A stretch of 64,000 nucleotides of DNA from the NCBI GenBank assembly GCA_948468535.1, contig CAOKIL010000003.1:1-64000 (forward strand), read 5' to 3'. The notes under the pieces were generated by a model. That model worked only from the letters and a program-made list of their open reading frames with translations, was not told where the DNA came from and searched no databases. A program made the position numbers and the translations under genes. Source of the DNA: an uncultured Eubacteriales bacterium (GTDB taxonomy: Bacteria; Bacillota; Clostridia; Monoglobales; Monoglobaceae). Positions 35,096 to 43,377 of the stretch are shown one piece after another; the first letter of the stretch is position 1; each line of letters opens with the position of its first letter.

Positions 35096-36338
35096 GTTCC
35101 GTCACCTCACTCTTATTCTCTGTCTTTGCCGAAATCGCCTGTATTATTCCAAGCGATGTGAAACTGATAACTATTGACGTACCGCCATAACTCACAAACG
35201 GAAGCGTTATACCTGTCAGCGGTATCATTTTTGTTACACCGCCGATAATAATAAATGTCTGCAGCGCAAACATGACAGTCACGCCAAAACTCACCGCCTT
35301 GTCATACAAATTATCTGTCATGACTGAAATCTTAAAACATCTGTATGCTATCAAAAAGAACAGCAGTATAATTGCCACACCGCCGAATACTCCCATTTCT
35401 TCACAAATAGCGGCAAATATAAAATCTGAGTGAACCTCGGGTATATAATACGGAGAGCCGTTGCCCAAACCCCGGCCAAAGTATCCGCCCGATGCAATTG
35501 CAAATAAAGACTGTGTAATCTGATAACCCTTGTTTGCAATATCAGACCATGGGTCAAGCCACGTTGAAATTCTGACCTGAATATGATACAAGAACTTATA
35601 ACCCAAACATCCGATAATGCCAAGAGCCGCAACGTTGGTAAATAGCAACTTCTTGTCCGGCTCGTACACATAAACCATAAACAAATAAATCGACATCATA
35701 ACAAGTATAGTACCCCAGTCACGCTGCAAAACCAGAAAACCGACAAACACATATGTTATGCCGAGCGTCACCCATTTGGGCGAAACTTTGCCCAATACCG
35801 GCTTTGACCATGTTCCGCAATAATAACACGACAGGCACATAATGTACATGATTTTTATTATTTCAGACGGCTGAAATGCAAACGTACCGAAACCTACCCA
35901 GTTTTTTGACCCGTTTACCGTCTTTCCGAACAGCAATGTAATCATAAAAAGTGCAACACCTGTAATAAAATAAACGAACCATAACTTTTCCCATATCTTA
36001 ACCTTGTAATATATAAAGTACGCTATAAAGAACGATATGCCTCCGACAATAATCCAAATAATCTGCCTGAAACCATATTTGATGTTTATGCGGCATAGTA
36101 TAAGAACGCCAATTGACATCAGCATAAATGTCATAAGCAAGATAAACTTGTCTCCCATATGACAAACCACAAGAGTTGTATACATAATCAGAAACAGTAT
36201 CAGAACAGCCAAACCGTTATACAGAATATTCACGTTATAGTCCTTGGACATGAACAGCAGACCAAAACCCAGTACATTTAACAATATCAAAAGATACGCA
36301 GGTTTTCGATAATTTACTTTTATATTATTCATTCCCAT
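35082..36338 (-). CDS. RodA/FtsW-family peptidoglycan glycosyltransferase
   Basis: This SEDS protein has about ten membrane helices, the NWVGFGTFAFQPSEIIKI segment typical of RodA/FtsW, FSRG-like GRGLGNG, and a C-terminal PFVSYGGTSI motif. SEDS proteins polymerise lipid II glycan strands together with a class B PBP, here the next gene. The frame is open to 36386. I prefer ATG at 36338, preceded by GGTGG (418 residues), although ATG at 36374 cannot be excluded. RodA-PBP2 pairs drive cell elongation. Confidence 0.92.
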   Translation of the reverse strand: MGMNNIKVNYRKPAYLLILLNVLGFGLLFMSKDYNVNILYNGLAVLILFLIMYTTLVVCHMGDKFILLMTFMLMSIGVLILCRINIKYGFRQIIWIIVGGISFFIAYFIYYKVKIWEKLWFVYFITGVALFMITLLFGKTVNGSKNWVGFGTFAFQPSEIIKIMYIMCLSCYYCGTWSKPVLGKVSPKWVTLGITYVFVGFLVLQRDWGTILVMMSIYLFMVYVYEPDKKLLFTNVAALGIIGCLGYKFLYHIQVRISTWLDPWSDIANKGYQITQSLFAIASGGYFGRGLGNGSPYYIPEVHSDFIFAAICEEMGVFGGVAIILLFFLIAYRCFKISVMTDNLYDKAVSFGVTVMFALQTFIIIGGVTKMIPLTGITLPFVSYGGTSIVISFTSLGIIQAISAKTENKSEVTEHEGK

Positions 36339-36389
36339 ATTCTCACCACCAAATTCAATATCCGAATCGGACATTTTAGAACTCAAATC

Positions 36390-36836
36390 TTAGATATCAA
36401 ACACAAATTTAAGTCCGCCAATCGAGATTTCATCCTCCGGGTCAAGGATTACTTCGCGCTTTATTCTCTGACCGTTTACATGCGTACCGTTGCGGCTGCC
36501 TAAATCCTCAAGATACCATTCGCCGCCCTCATACCATATAATCAGATGCTTCTGTGATACAAACTTCTCGTTTATAACAATATCACATTCAGCGCTTCTG
36601 CCAACAATTGCCTCTCCGTATATATTGTATCTGCGTTTAAGCGGAGATGTCAGTTCAATCGCGGTCTTAACAGGTCTTATACTCGCACATGCCATATCAT
36701 TTATGCTGTTATCCTCAAATCTGCTCATTTTCTTGACATCAAGATATATTAGTCTAATCACAAACAATATAAAAACGTAAATTATGACTGTAAATACATA
36801 GCTCAGTATAGTCGAAATAAATCCGGATATTGTCAT
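36390..36836 (-). CDS. Membrane-anchored FHA-domain protein
   Basis: The 148-residue protein has one membrane helix (about 8-29), then an FHA domain (about 65-148) with the binding residues in AIVGRSAECDIVINEKFVSQ and EDLGSRNGTHVNG. FHA domains bind phosphothreonine, so the protein should respond to a Ser/Thr kinase. No kinase gene is in the window. In Actinobacteria the equivalent FhaB-RodA-PbpA cluster couples PknB signalling to cell-wall growth, and a similar role is inferred here. AAGGAG precedes ATG at 36836. Confidence 0.88.
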   Translation of the reverse strand: MTISGFISTILSYVFTVIIYVFILFVIRLIYLDVKKMSRFEDNSINDMACASIRPVKTAIELTSPLKRRYNIYGEAIVGRSAECDIVINEKFVSQKHLIIWYEGGEWYLEDLGSRNGTHVNGQRIKREVILDPEDEISIGGLKFVFDI

Positions 36837-36883
36837 ATTTCCATCTCCTTTTCACCTATTTTACATGAAATTAAAGAACGTTA

Positions 36884-39187
36884 TCAGTACTCGTTCCAAT
36901 AATCATCCTCACCGCCTGCGTCTGCGGCGTTTTCGTTTACTATCTTATGCTTTTTCTGCATCAGCCATAAGAGTATGGCAAATATCACACCGACAGCCAG
37001 ACAGCCAAGATAAATATACACCACCGGCGGCGCTTCAAACTTCATAGTCGAAATCGGATTATAGAATGTCGCTGAGGACTTGTAACCGTTTTCACCCGCA
37101 TCAAATTCGGTCGGGCTGACTTCACACATTCTTACAAACAACCTGTACAAAAACTCGGCTGCTGTCTTGCGGTTAATTTTGTTCTCCTCCGCGGCAAGAG
37201 CCATTCCGTCGTTTATTATACCTTCTCTCGCACCAAGTGCAAGATTGCCGAGCGATGACTTATTCATATACTGTATATCAGGATAATTCAAATAAATACT
37301 TGCATACGGTCTGTCACTGTCTTTACCCAAATCCGGCGTATAATACTCTTTATAATCCACAAGCAGCGCCATGCTTAGTGTAAACGTATCTTCAAGACCG
37401 ACGGCTGAATTACCGTTAAATCTGAGTCCGCCCTGATCTGAATACAACTTTATTTTTGCCGCGTCAATTGAAGCAACATACACTGACTGAGGGTCAGCTT
37501 CGTCAACATCGTTATACATTGCACGTGCGTCCGTATCTACTGTAAACAACATCCCTGACACAGCTCTTGCCGCATCATAGTTTGTATATTCATCATTTGG
37601 CTCAAAACGCATCCCTTTTGTCGCAAAATAATCCTTTGAGACTAACATCTTAATATGATCCTGCGATTTAGAATCTATATCATCAATATCTGAAATATCA
37701 GGTGTGTTATTCTTGACCTTATACAGTCCAGATGCGTTTGTCTTGAACTCAAGCGCTTTATTCTTCTCATCAAACATTCCGCCGATATTAAAGTCGCGTC
37801 CATCGCTTGTCGTATAAACACTGTCATACTTATCCTGTGCAGGAATTGAAAAATTCACTTTTATCGGCAGTTTATCAATACGCTTATTCTCTGAATCAAA
37901 AAAATTGATTATGTAACCGTTTCCGACTGCGGCGCCCATCTCGACAGTAAAAGCTCCGTATTCTTCAATGAGCTTATTACATGTTGCTTTATCCATAATT
38001 ACACTGTGATTATTGTCTCCGATAAAAATCCGCATGTACGAGATATTCATATCATCACGGGCAAGCTCGCTGTCAAACACAATGCGCGGTGCGGAATCTT
38101 CATTCAACCCGCGTATCACAATCTGTATAGGAACAACATTTTTTTTATTCGGACTTATTCCCTTATCAGCAACTCTGTCCCAAAGCTCACGGCTCGTTCT
38201 GTCCGCCGCCACAGCAGAGTCTCTGATAGAATCAGTTGTGAGGGTGACGGTGTTATTTTCAGCCATAATTTCAGTTTTTGAGTTTCTTATACAAGCCGAT
38301 GTGATATATGCCGCAATGTTATTAACTCCCGGACCGCTCGGCGAATTATCTCCGATGCTGTCCAATATTTGTGCAAGATATTCTTCATATTCGCTGACAC
38401 TGCTGAACTCATTTGTCTTTTGATAATCTATTTCGATATTCGATACAGCTTCTGACCCATTTTTTGCATCCTCGATAAATCCTGATTTTATATACTTGTC
38501 ATCAAGTGATGATATTGTTCCTATTTCTGTCGCTGCATAACCGCATGATGTACTTCCGTCTTTAAGTTTAGCATAATATAACGAACCATTATGCTTACCG
38601 CTGCCTGACTCAAGGTATTCAGGTATATAATGCACGAGATATCCGCCGTCATTCAGCTTAGCAAAATACTGAATTTTACAGCTCTCCGGAGACCATGTCC
38701 ACATAGTATCGCTTGGATCTTGCTGCGGCGGATGATAATTACCGTCAGTATGGTCGATATAATAATCATCAGCAACGCTCCTTACAGCATCAGGTGTTGT
38801 GCTTATCCCAAAAGTGTTTCTGATACAGCTTTGCAGATTATCCGGCGTAACAGTCTTTGTGTTACCACTTATTGGTGCGTTAGGATTCTGCCTGTCGCGC
38901 TTGCTGTACGCCAAATACTGCCACCATATTATCTCGGACATCTTACGCGTCCAATTCCTTGTATCAAATACTATTTTGCCGCCGTTTTCACTCTCAAACT
39001 CTGTGGTATAACATGCACCAAAACGGCATAAATAGTCGCTGAGCGATATTCTTCTCTCACGACTTAGCGTATATGTAATATCTATATATTCTTTTTCGAC
39101 TTCTTCATCAGCCAAAACTGCCGGGTAAAATAGATTTGCAACAATAACTGCGATTAATAAACCACTGCAAAACAGCTTTTTTAACAT
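36884..39187 (-). CDS. Exported membrane-anchored protein with degenerate SLH region
   Basis: The 767-residue protein has a signal peptide (1-26), a large unrecognised extracellular part, and a C-terminal region (about 505-700) with SLH-like features (FEPNDEYTNYDAARAVSGML, NRKTAAEFLYRLFVRM) but poorly conserved. A membrane helix follows at about 728-748 and then a charged cytoplasmic tail (KKHKIVNENAADAGGEDDYW), so the topology is type I. It is the first gene of the FHA-RodA-PBP2 operon, 47 nt before the FHA gene. I infer an envelope protein working with the elongation machinery. The function is unknown. Confidence 0.7.
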   Translation of the reverse strand: MLKKLFCSGLLIAVIVANLFYPAVLADEEVEKEYIDITYTLSRERRISLSDYLCRFGACYTTEFESENGGKIVFDTRNWTRKMSEIIWWQYLAYSKRDRQNPNAPISGNTKTVTPDNLQSCIRNTFGISTTPDAVRSVADDYYIDHTDGNYHPPQQDPSDTMWTWSPESCKIQYFAKLNDGGYLVHYIPEYLESGSGKHNGSLYYAKLKDGSTSCGYAATEIGTISSLDDKYIKSGFIEDAKNGSEAVSNIEIDYQKTNEFSSVSEYEEYLAQILDSIGDNSPSGPGVNNIAAYITSACIRNSKTEIMAENNTVTLTTDSIRDSAVAADRTSRELWDRVADKGISPNKKNVVPIQIVIRGLNEDSAPRIVFDSELARDDMNISYMRIFIGDNNHSVIMDKATCNKLIEEYGAFTVEMGAAVGNGYIINFFDSENKRIDKLPIKVNFSIPAQDKYDSVYTTSDGRDFNIGGMFDEKNKALEFKTNASGLYKVKNNTPDISDIDDIDSKSQDHIKMLVSKDYFATKGMRFEPNDEYTNYDAARAVSGMLFTVDTDARAMYNDVDEADPQSVYVASIDAAKIKLYSDQGGLRFNGNSAVGLEDTFTLSMALLVDYKEYYTPDLGKDSDRPYASIYLNYPDIQYMNKSSLGNLALGAREGIINDGMALAAEENKINRKTAAEFLYRLFVRMCEVSPTEFDAGENGYKSSATFYNPISTMKFEAPPVVYIYLGCLAVGVIFAILLWLMQKKHKIVNENAADAGGEDDYWNEY

Positions 39188-39271
39188 ATCTTTTCCTCTT
39201 TTTTCGTTAATATTTTAGATATCTCAGATTCGTGTATATATATAGCCATTTTAGATTATAATACTTTTTAT

Positions 39272-39299
39272 ATTATACCACATTTTTCTTTAATTTCAA
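39272..39299 (-). promoter_or_regulatory. Promoter of the FHA-RodA-PBP2 operon
   Basis: The minus strand reads TTGAAA (39294-39299), a 16-bp spacer and TATAAT (39272-39277), about 85 bp upstream of the 767-residue protein's start. Confidence 0.6.
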
Positions 39300-39347
39300 T
39301 ATCAATTTATTAGTTTTTAAATTATAAGAAATTACACTATAAAACAA

Positions 39348-39373
39348 AAGAGAGACCCGTTTGGGTCTCTCTT
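39348..39373 (-). terminator. Terminator of the dockerin/cohesin-like operon
   Basis: A perfect 11-bp stem, AAGAGAGACCC with GGGTCTCTCTT, has a GTTT loop and is followed on the minus strand by TTTGTTTTATAG. It lies 20 bp after the stop codon at 39393. Confidence 0.9.
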
Positions 39374-39392
39374 AAAATTGACTGTATTTAGA

Positions 39393-41111
39393 TTATTCAG
39401 CCGGTGTAGCTGTAGCTTCAGGTGCTTCTGATGCGTCAGGTGTAGCTGATGCATCAGGTTCTTCTGTAGCTTCAGGAACTTCTGTTGTTTCAGGCTCTGC
39501 TGTAACCTCAGGAGCTTCTGTCGGCTTTGTAGCAACATATACTCTGTCAAGGAGTGTAGCAGCTTCTGCTCTTGTTGCATTAGCCTTAGGATTGAACATA
39601 CCGTTGTCGCCTGTGAGGTAACCTGCCTCTGACAATGCAGCAACATACGGAAGTGCATATGCTTCAATGCTTGCAGCATCTGTAAAGTTTACTGCATTTG
39701 TTGAAGTCATACCAAGCTGACGGCCGATGATTGTAGCCATCTGCTCGCGTGTGATGTTCTCATCAGGACCAAACTCTGTAGCAGAGATACCCTGAACGAT
39801 ACCTGCTTCTGTTGCAGCGATAACGAACGGTGCAAACCACTCGCCTGCCGGTACATCTGTGAACTGTGATGTAGCTGATGTAGCTGTGAGGTTAAAGATA
39901 CCTGCAGCCATCTTTGTGAACTCTGCACGAGTTACGTTTGCTTCAGGCATAAACTCTGTTGCAGATACACCGTTTACAATACCGTTGTTGTAAAGATCCA
40001 TGATGTAGCTGTAACCCCAGTATGAAGCCGGTACATCTGTGAATACAGAAGTTTCAACCGGAGCTGTTGTCGGCTGATCTTCACTCGGTGTTGCTGTCGG
40101 CTCTGTGCTGAGTCCCGGTGTTGCTGAAGGAACAATTACACCGCCCGGTGTTGTTGAGAAGCCTGAGTTGCCGCCGCCGCCCGGAGCACGCATTGTATCA
40201 TCTTTGCTGTAGTTCTCTTCTACTTTGCTGTCCTTATAAGCTACGCCAACATTAAAGCTATCGCCTTTTTCTATGATAGCTTCTATTTCGTCAGCTGTAA
40301 ATGTTACTACAAGCTTCTTCTCGCCGGCTTTAAATGTTTCTGTCTTAGTAATCGGTGCAGCGCCTGATTCAGGTGTAATTACAACTGTAACTGTAGCTTC
40401 TTCACTTGCATCTGTTCTGTTAATTGTTACATTATAATCTCTGCCTGTGATAGCTGAGCCTGTACTAAATGTAACTTTCTGAGCTGCCGGTGTTGCTGTC
40501 GGTGCTTCTGTTGCCGGAGCATCCGGTGTAGCTGTCGGAACTTCCGGATCCGGTTCAACTGTAGCTGTCGGGTCAGGTTCACTGCCGCCTAACTGTATTA
40601 CAAGCGGATCTGACATATATGTCAAATTACTCGGTACCGTATCAGCGTTTTCATCAATAGCAAGTGCGTTCTGAGGAGTAATAGTTACAGAACTCTTTGT
40701 TGTGTCAATAACTGTGCAAGCAAATACCGCTGCCGGTGTTTCTTTACCCTTAAATTCTTTTCCTGCGGCATCCAATGCTGCCAACTTAATCAGACCGTTG
40801 CTTGTAACAGCCACACCACCAAAGTAAGAGTTAGGACGCTTAGTTTGATCCTCTATTGATAAAATAGTATTATCGTACACCAACTCAAGCTGGCTTGTTG
40901 TAAGATAAAATCCGTCTGCATTCTGTATTGTTCCCGATGCATTATCAGCAACATATACATTTAAAGTAAACTGTCCGTCTACAACCGGTGTAGATTCAAG
41001 AATATAATGAACTTCTTGCGTACTATCTGCAGCGAACACGCTTATCGACATAAGACTTAATACCATTGCAACCACTAATACAATTGCTGATATTTTTTGA
41101 AACTTTCTCAT
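39393..41111 (-). CDS. SLH protein with N-terminal cohesin-like domain
   Basis: Order: signal peptide (1-27); a beta-sandwich (about 30-182) with cohesin-like strands (FTLNVYVADN, LELVYDNTILS, AAVFACTVIDT); a TP/EP-rich linker; a second beta domain (about 210-300, VTFSTGSAITG); a glycine patch; three SLH modules (about 355-530, EFMPEANVTRAEFTKMAAGI); and a 40-residue Pro/Glu/Ala/Thr-rich tail. Cohesins receive dockerins, and the gene 33 nt upstream encodes a dockerin protein, so an anchoring role is plausible. The cohesin call rests on strand pattern and context only. Another cohesin-fold or Ig-like domain is possible. AAAGGAG precedes ATG at 41111. Confidence 0.7.
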   Translation of the reverse strand: MRKFQKISAIVLVVAMVLSLMSISVFAADSTQEVHYILESTPVVDGQFTLNVYVADNASGTIQNADGFYLTTSQLELVYDNTILSIEDQTKRPNSYFGGVAVTSNGLIKLAALDAAGKEFKGKETPAAVFACTVIDTTKSSVTITPQNALAIDENADTVPSNLTYMSDPLVIQLGGSEPDPTATVEPDPEVPTATPDAPATEAPTATPAAQKVTFSTGSAITGRDYNVTINRTDASEEATVTVVITPESGAAPITKTETFKAGEKKLVVTFTADEIEAIIEKGDSFNVGVAYKDSKVEENYSKDDTMRAPGGGGNSGFSTTPGGVIVPSATPGLSTEPTATPSEDQPTTAPVETSVFTDVPASYWGYSYIMDLYNNGIVNGVSATEFMPEANVTRAEFTKMAAGIFNLTATSATSQFTDVPAGEWFAPFVIAATEAGIVQGISATEFGPDENITREQMATIIGRQLGMTSTNAVNFTDAASIEAYALPYVAALSEAGYLTGDNGMFNPKANATRAEAATLLDRVYVATKPTEAPEVTAEPETTEVPEATEEPDASATPDASEAPEATATPAE

Positions 41112-41144
41112 ATTATTGTCTTTCTCCTTTCGATTTTAAAAATC

Positions 41145-42020
41145 TTATTCAAATGAAGTTATTTTTTCCAAGTAATACTGCATGATTTTTCCTGCATCTG
41201 CCATGTTAATTTCTGATGACACAGTATCAACGTTTGCAGCACTCTTCTGGTCGTCAGTAAATGTTGTTTTCTCAAGATAGAATTGCATTACAAGACCAGC
41301 ATCTGCCATATCTATTGTACCATCACCATTAACATCACCGAGAGTTACATCTGAGCCGCCCTGCTGTGCATCGCCGAGCTTAACTGATGCAGCGTCGGGT
41401 GTAGCAACATCTGTACCGCCCATCTTTACAACGATGATTGAATCATCTGAGTAGCTTTCTGCAGACAGCTTAAATACCCATTTACCTTCTGCTTTCTTTG
41501 CAGCGCCTGCTGCCTGATCTATGTATCCCACAGGTGTTGTCGTCTGATATCCAACCGATGTACTCGGTGCGCCTGACGCCAAAGCTGTTATATCATATAC
41601 AAAGAAAGACATCTGGCTCGGAGCGTTTTCAACCGTGAACGGAACAGTTACTGTATAGTAATCTGTTGACTTTGCAGCCGAAATTGTACCGATTTCGATA
41701 ACTGAACCGTTATCGTCTACCTGTGCAGCAGCTTCGATTTCAGCAGCAGCCTCAATGTTCTCTACTGTGCTTTCTTCCATTTCAAGCGGAATAACAACTT
41801 CCTGAACATTATCAGCCGGAGCTTCCTCTGCATCCTCTGCCGGAGCTTCTGTCTCTTGTGGTTCAGCATCTTCAACAGAATCTGTAACTACGTCTGAAAC
41901 AACAGTTTCAGGTTCAGCAACGGTTTCGTCAGTATCTGCATATGCAAGCATAGCTGTAGCCGAAAATACCATCATAGCAGCTGTAAGAGCTGCGCCGAAC
42001 TTAAAAATATTCTTTTTCAT
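41145..42020 (-). CDS. Secreted protein with C-terminal dockerin
   Basis: The 291-residue protein has a signal peptide (1-28), an acidic Glu/Ala/Pro stretch (about 30-100), a beta domain (about 100-210, YYTVTVPFTVENAPSQMSFF), and a type-I dockerin at residues about 228-288. The first dockerin repeat is canonical (GDVNGDGTIDMADAGLVMQF), with calcium-loop Asp/Asn at the expected places. The second (VDTVSSEINMADAGKIMQYY) keeps the helix but its loop is shortened and degenerate. Dockerins bind cohesins to build cellulosome-like complexes. No catalytic domain is present, so it may be an adaptor or regulator. AGGAGG precedes ATG at 42020. Confidence 0.85.
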   Translation of the reverse strand: MKKNIFKFGAALTAAMMVFSATAMLAYADTDETVAEPETVVSDVVTDSVEDAEPQETEAPAEDAEEAPADNVQEVVIPLEMEESTVENIEAAAEIEAAAQVDDNGSVIEIGTISAAKSTDYYTVTVPFTVENAPSQMSFFVYDITALASGAPSTSVGYQTTTPVGYIDQAAGAAKKAEGKWVFKLSAESYSDDSIIVVKMGGTDVATPDAASVKLGDAQQGGSDVTLGDVNGDGTIDMADAGLVMQFYLEKTTFTDDQKSAANVDTVSSEINMADAGKIMQYYLEKITSFE

Positions 42021-42140
42021 TTAAATTTTCCTCCTAATTTTGCTTTGTTTTTATAAATCATCGATTTCTTCCCAATTAAATCTGCAATTTTAAAACTTCA
42101 AAATTTGAGGTTATCCTCCTTTCCCAAAAAATATGTGAAC

Positions 42141-42222
42141 AATGCGTTTGCCCTGCAATTCTGCGTCTATTTACCCATTGAATCGGCAAATTAAAAGCCA
42201 CAAAGTACAATTTAAACGCATT
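42141..42222 (-). ncRNA. Possible structured 5' leader element of the dockerin gene
   Basis: The leader of the dockerin mRNA is about 228 nt, far longer than needed. It contains an 82-nt segment closed by a 9-bp perfect inverted repeat (AATGCGTTT at 42141-42149 with AAACGCATT at 42214-42222) and an alternative inner pairing (TTTGCC at 42147-42152 with GGCAAA at 42185-42190). A second purine-rich AAAGGAGG lies downstream at about 42115-42122. No known riboswitch was recognised. Confidence 0.35.
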
Positions 42223-42254
42223 TTATTTATTTTTCTATGCTATTACACGTTAGT

Positions 42255-42283
42255 ATTATACTACTCTTTGCATAAAATTTCAA
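42255..42283 (-). promoter_or_regulatory. Promoter of the dockerin operon
   Basis: The minus strand reads TTGAAA (42278-42283), a 17-bp spacer and TATAAT (42255-42260). It diverges from the apbE promoter 48 bp away. Confidence 0.7.
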
Positions 42284-42330
42284 CCCCTTTTTTTAAATTT
42301 CTTATTTTTTTTCAAAAATATTAAAATAAG

Positions 42331-42358
42331 TTGACAATTCCGATTTTTTAGATATAAT
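42331..42358 (+). promoter_or_regulatory. Promoter of apbE, giving an apparently leaderless mRNA
   Basis: The plus strand reads TTGACA (42331-42336), a 16-bp spacer and TATAAT (42353-42358). Only six bases (TACCTT) separate the -10 from ATG at 42365, so transcription should begin at or next to the start codon. Confidence 0.65.
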
Positions 42359-42364
42359 TACCTT

Positions 42365-43348
42365 ATGAAAAACGCATTTTTAAAACACATACCAAAATAT
42401 TCACTTATATATATTATGATACTTATGTGTCTGTCAGGATGCTCAATCCATACATCTTACAAGGCGAATACTGTTTCGGAGTCTGAATTTATACTTGATA
42501 CCGTATGCACTGTTTCGGTCACATGCACTGAATTTTCACACGAGATCATTTCTGATGCCTTTCGTATTGCACACGATATTCAGGAGCATATTAATTACTA
42601 TGAAAGTAGTTCAACCGTTTCAATATTCAATTCTGCTGCTGCAAACTGTCCTGTTCCGCTTGATGATGACACATTTAATATTATTAAATGTGCTTTGGAA
42701 GTATCTGAATCGTCCTGCGGAGCATTTGATATTACCATAGCACCTGTTACAGACCATTGGGACTTTAAATCGGACAACCCGGCTCCGCCCGATAACAATA
42801 AAATAAAAGAGGCTCTTAGTCTTGTAGGATACAAAAATCTGATACTTGACAAAGAGAATAAAACACTTGCCAAGAAAATAGACGGCGTAAAGATTAATCT
42901 CGGCGGATGCGGAAAGGGATATGTATGTGAAAAAATAACGGAAATCATATCCGATAAATATCCTGACGCTTTTGTAATAATTGATTTGGGAGGAAATACA
43001 GGGGTATGCGGAAAAAACCCCAAAAATAAAGACGGTCACACCACTGTCGGAATTCAGGAACCGTTTGAAAACAACGGTATATACACCAAAACTATTGACA
43101 TATTCTCAGGTCAATGCGCTGTCACAAGCGGAACATACCAACGGTGTTTCTACTATAATAATATATTGTACCATCATATCATTGATCCAAAAAACGGATA
43201 CTCTTCAGCGACAGAATCAAACAGTGTTACAATAATATCAGATTCATCACTGCTTGCTGACTGCTTATCAACTGCTTGCTTTGTGCTCGGCAGAGAACAA
43301 GGTACAGCTCTTGCTGAAAAGTACGGTGCCAAAATCATATGGACGTAA
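42365..43348 (+). CDS. apbE: FAD:protein FMN transferase, lipoprotein (ApbE)
   Basis: The 327-residue protein has a lipoprotein signal with lipobox LSGC (Cys near 26). The ApbE landmarks are present: NLGGCGKGYVCEKI, VIIDLGGNTGVCG, CAVTSGTYQRCF, HHIIDPKNGYSS and the metal-site region LADCLSTACFVLG. ApbE moves FMN from FAD onto threonine of exported flavoproteins such as RnfG or NqrC. No such target gene is in the window. There is no recognisable ribosome site before ATG 42365, and the promoter -10 is only six bases upstream, so translation is probably leaderless. It forms an operon with the amidohydrolase that starts 29 nt after its stop. Confidence 0.93.
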   Translation: MKNAFLKHIPKYSLIYIMILMCLSGCSIHTSYKANTVSESEFILDTVCTVSVTCTEFSHEIISDAFRIAHDIQEHINYYESSSTVSIFNSAAANCPVPLDDDTFNIIKCALEVSESSCGAFDITIAPVTDHWDFKSDNPAPPDNNKIKEALSLVGYKNLILDKENKTLAKKIDGVKINLGGCGKGYVCEKITEIISDKYPDAFVIIDLGGNTGVCGKNPKNKDGHTTVGIQEPFENNGIYTKTIDIFSGQCAVTSGTYQRCFYYNNILYHHIIDPKNGYSSATESNSVTIISDSSLLADCLSTACFVLGREQGTALAEKYGAKIIWT

Positions 43349-43377
43349 TAACACAGCTATATAACAAGGAGAAAGAA

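Noticed and set aside
42021-42254. c-di-GMP-I (GEMM) riboswitch
   Set aside because: The leader contains CAGGGCAAAC, the start of the GEMM core, but lacks the GNRA tetraloop stem and the GACGCAAAGCC stretch that should follow, so the match is too short.
42142-42324. A 60-residue plus-strand ORF
   Set aside because: It overlaps the minus-strand dockerin promoter and leader, has no ribosome site and its translation looks random.
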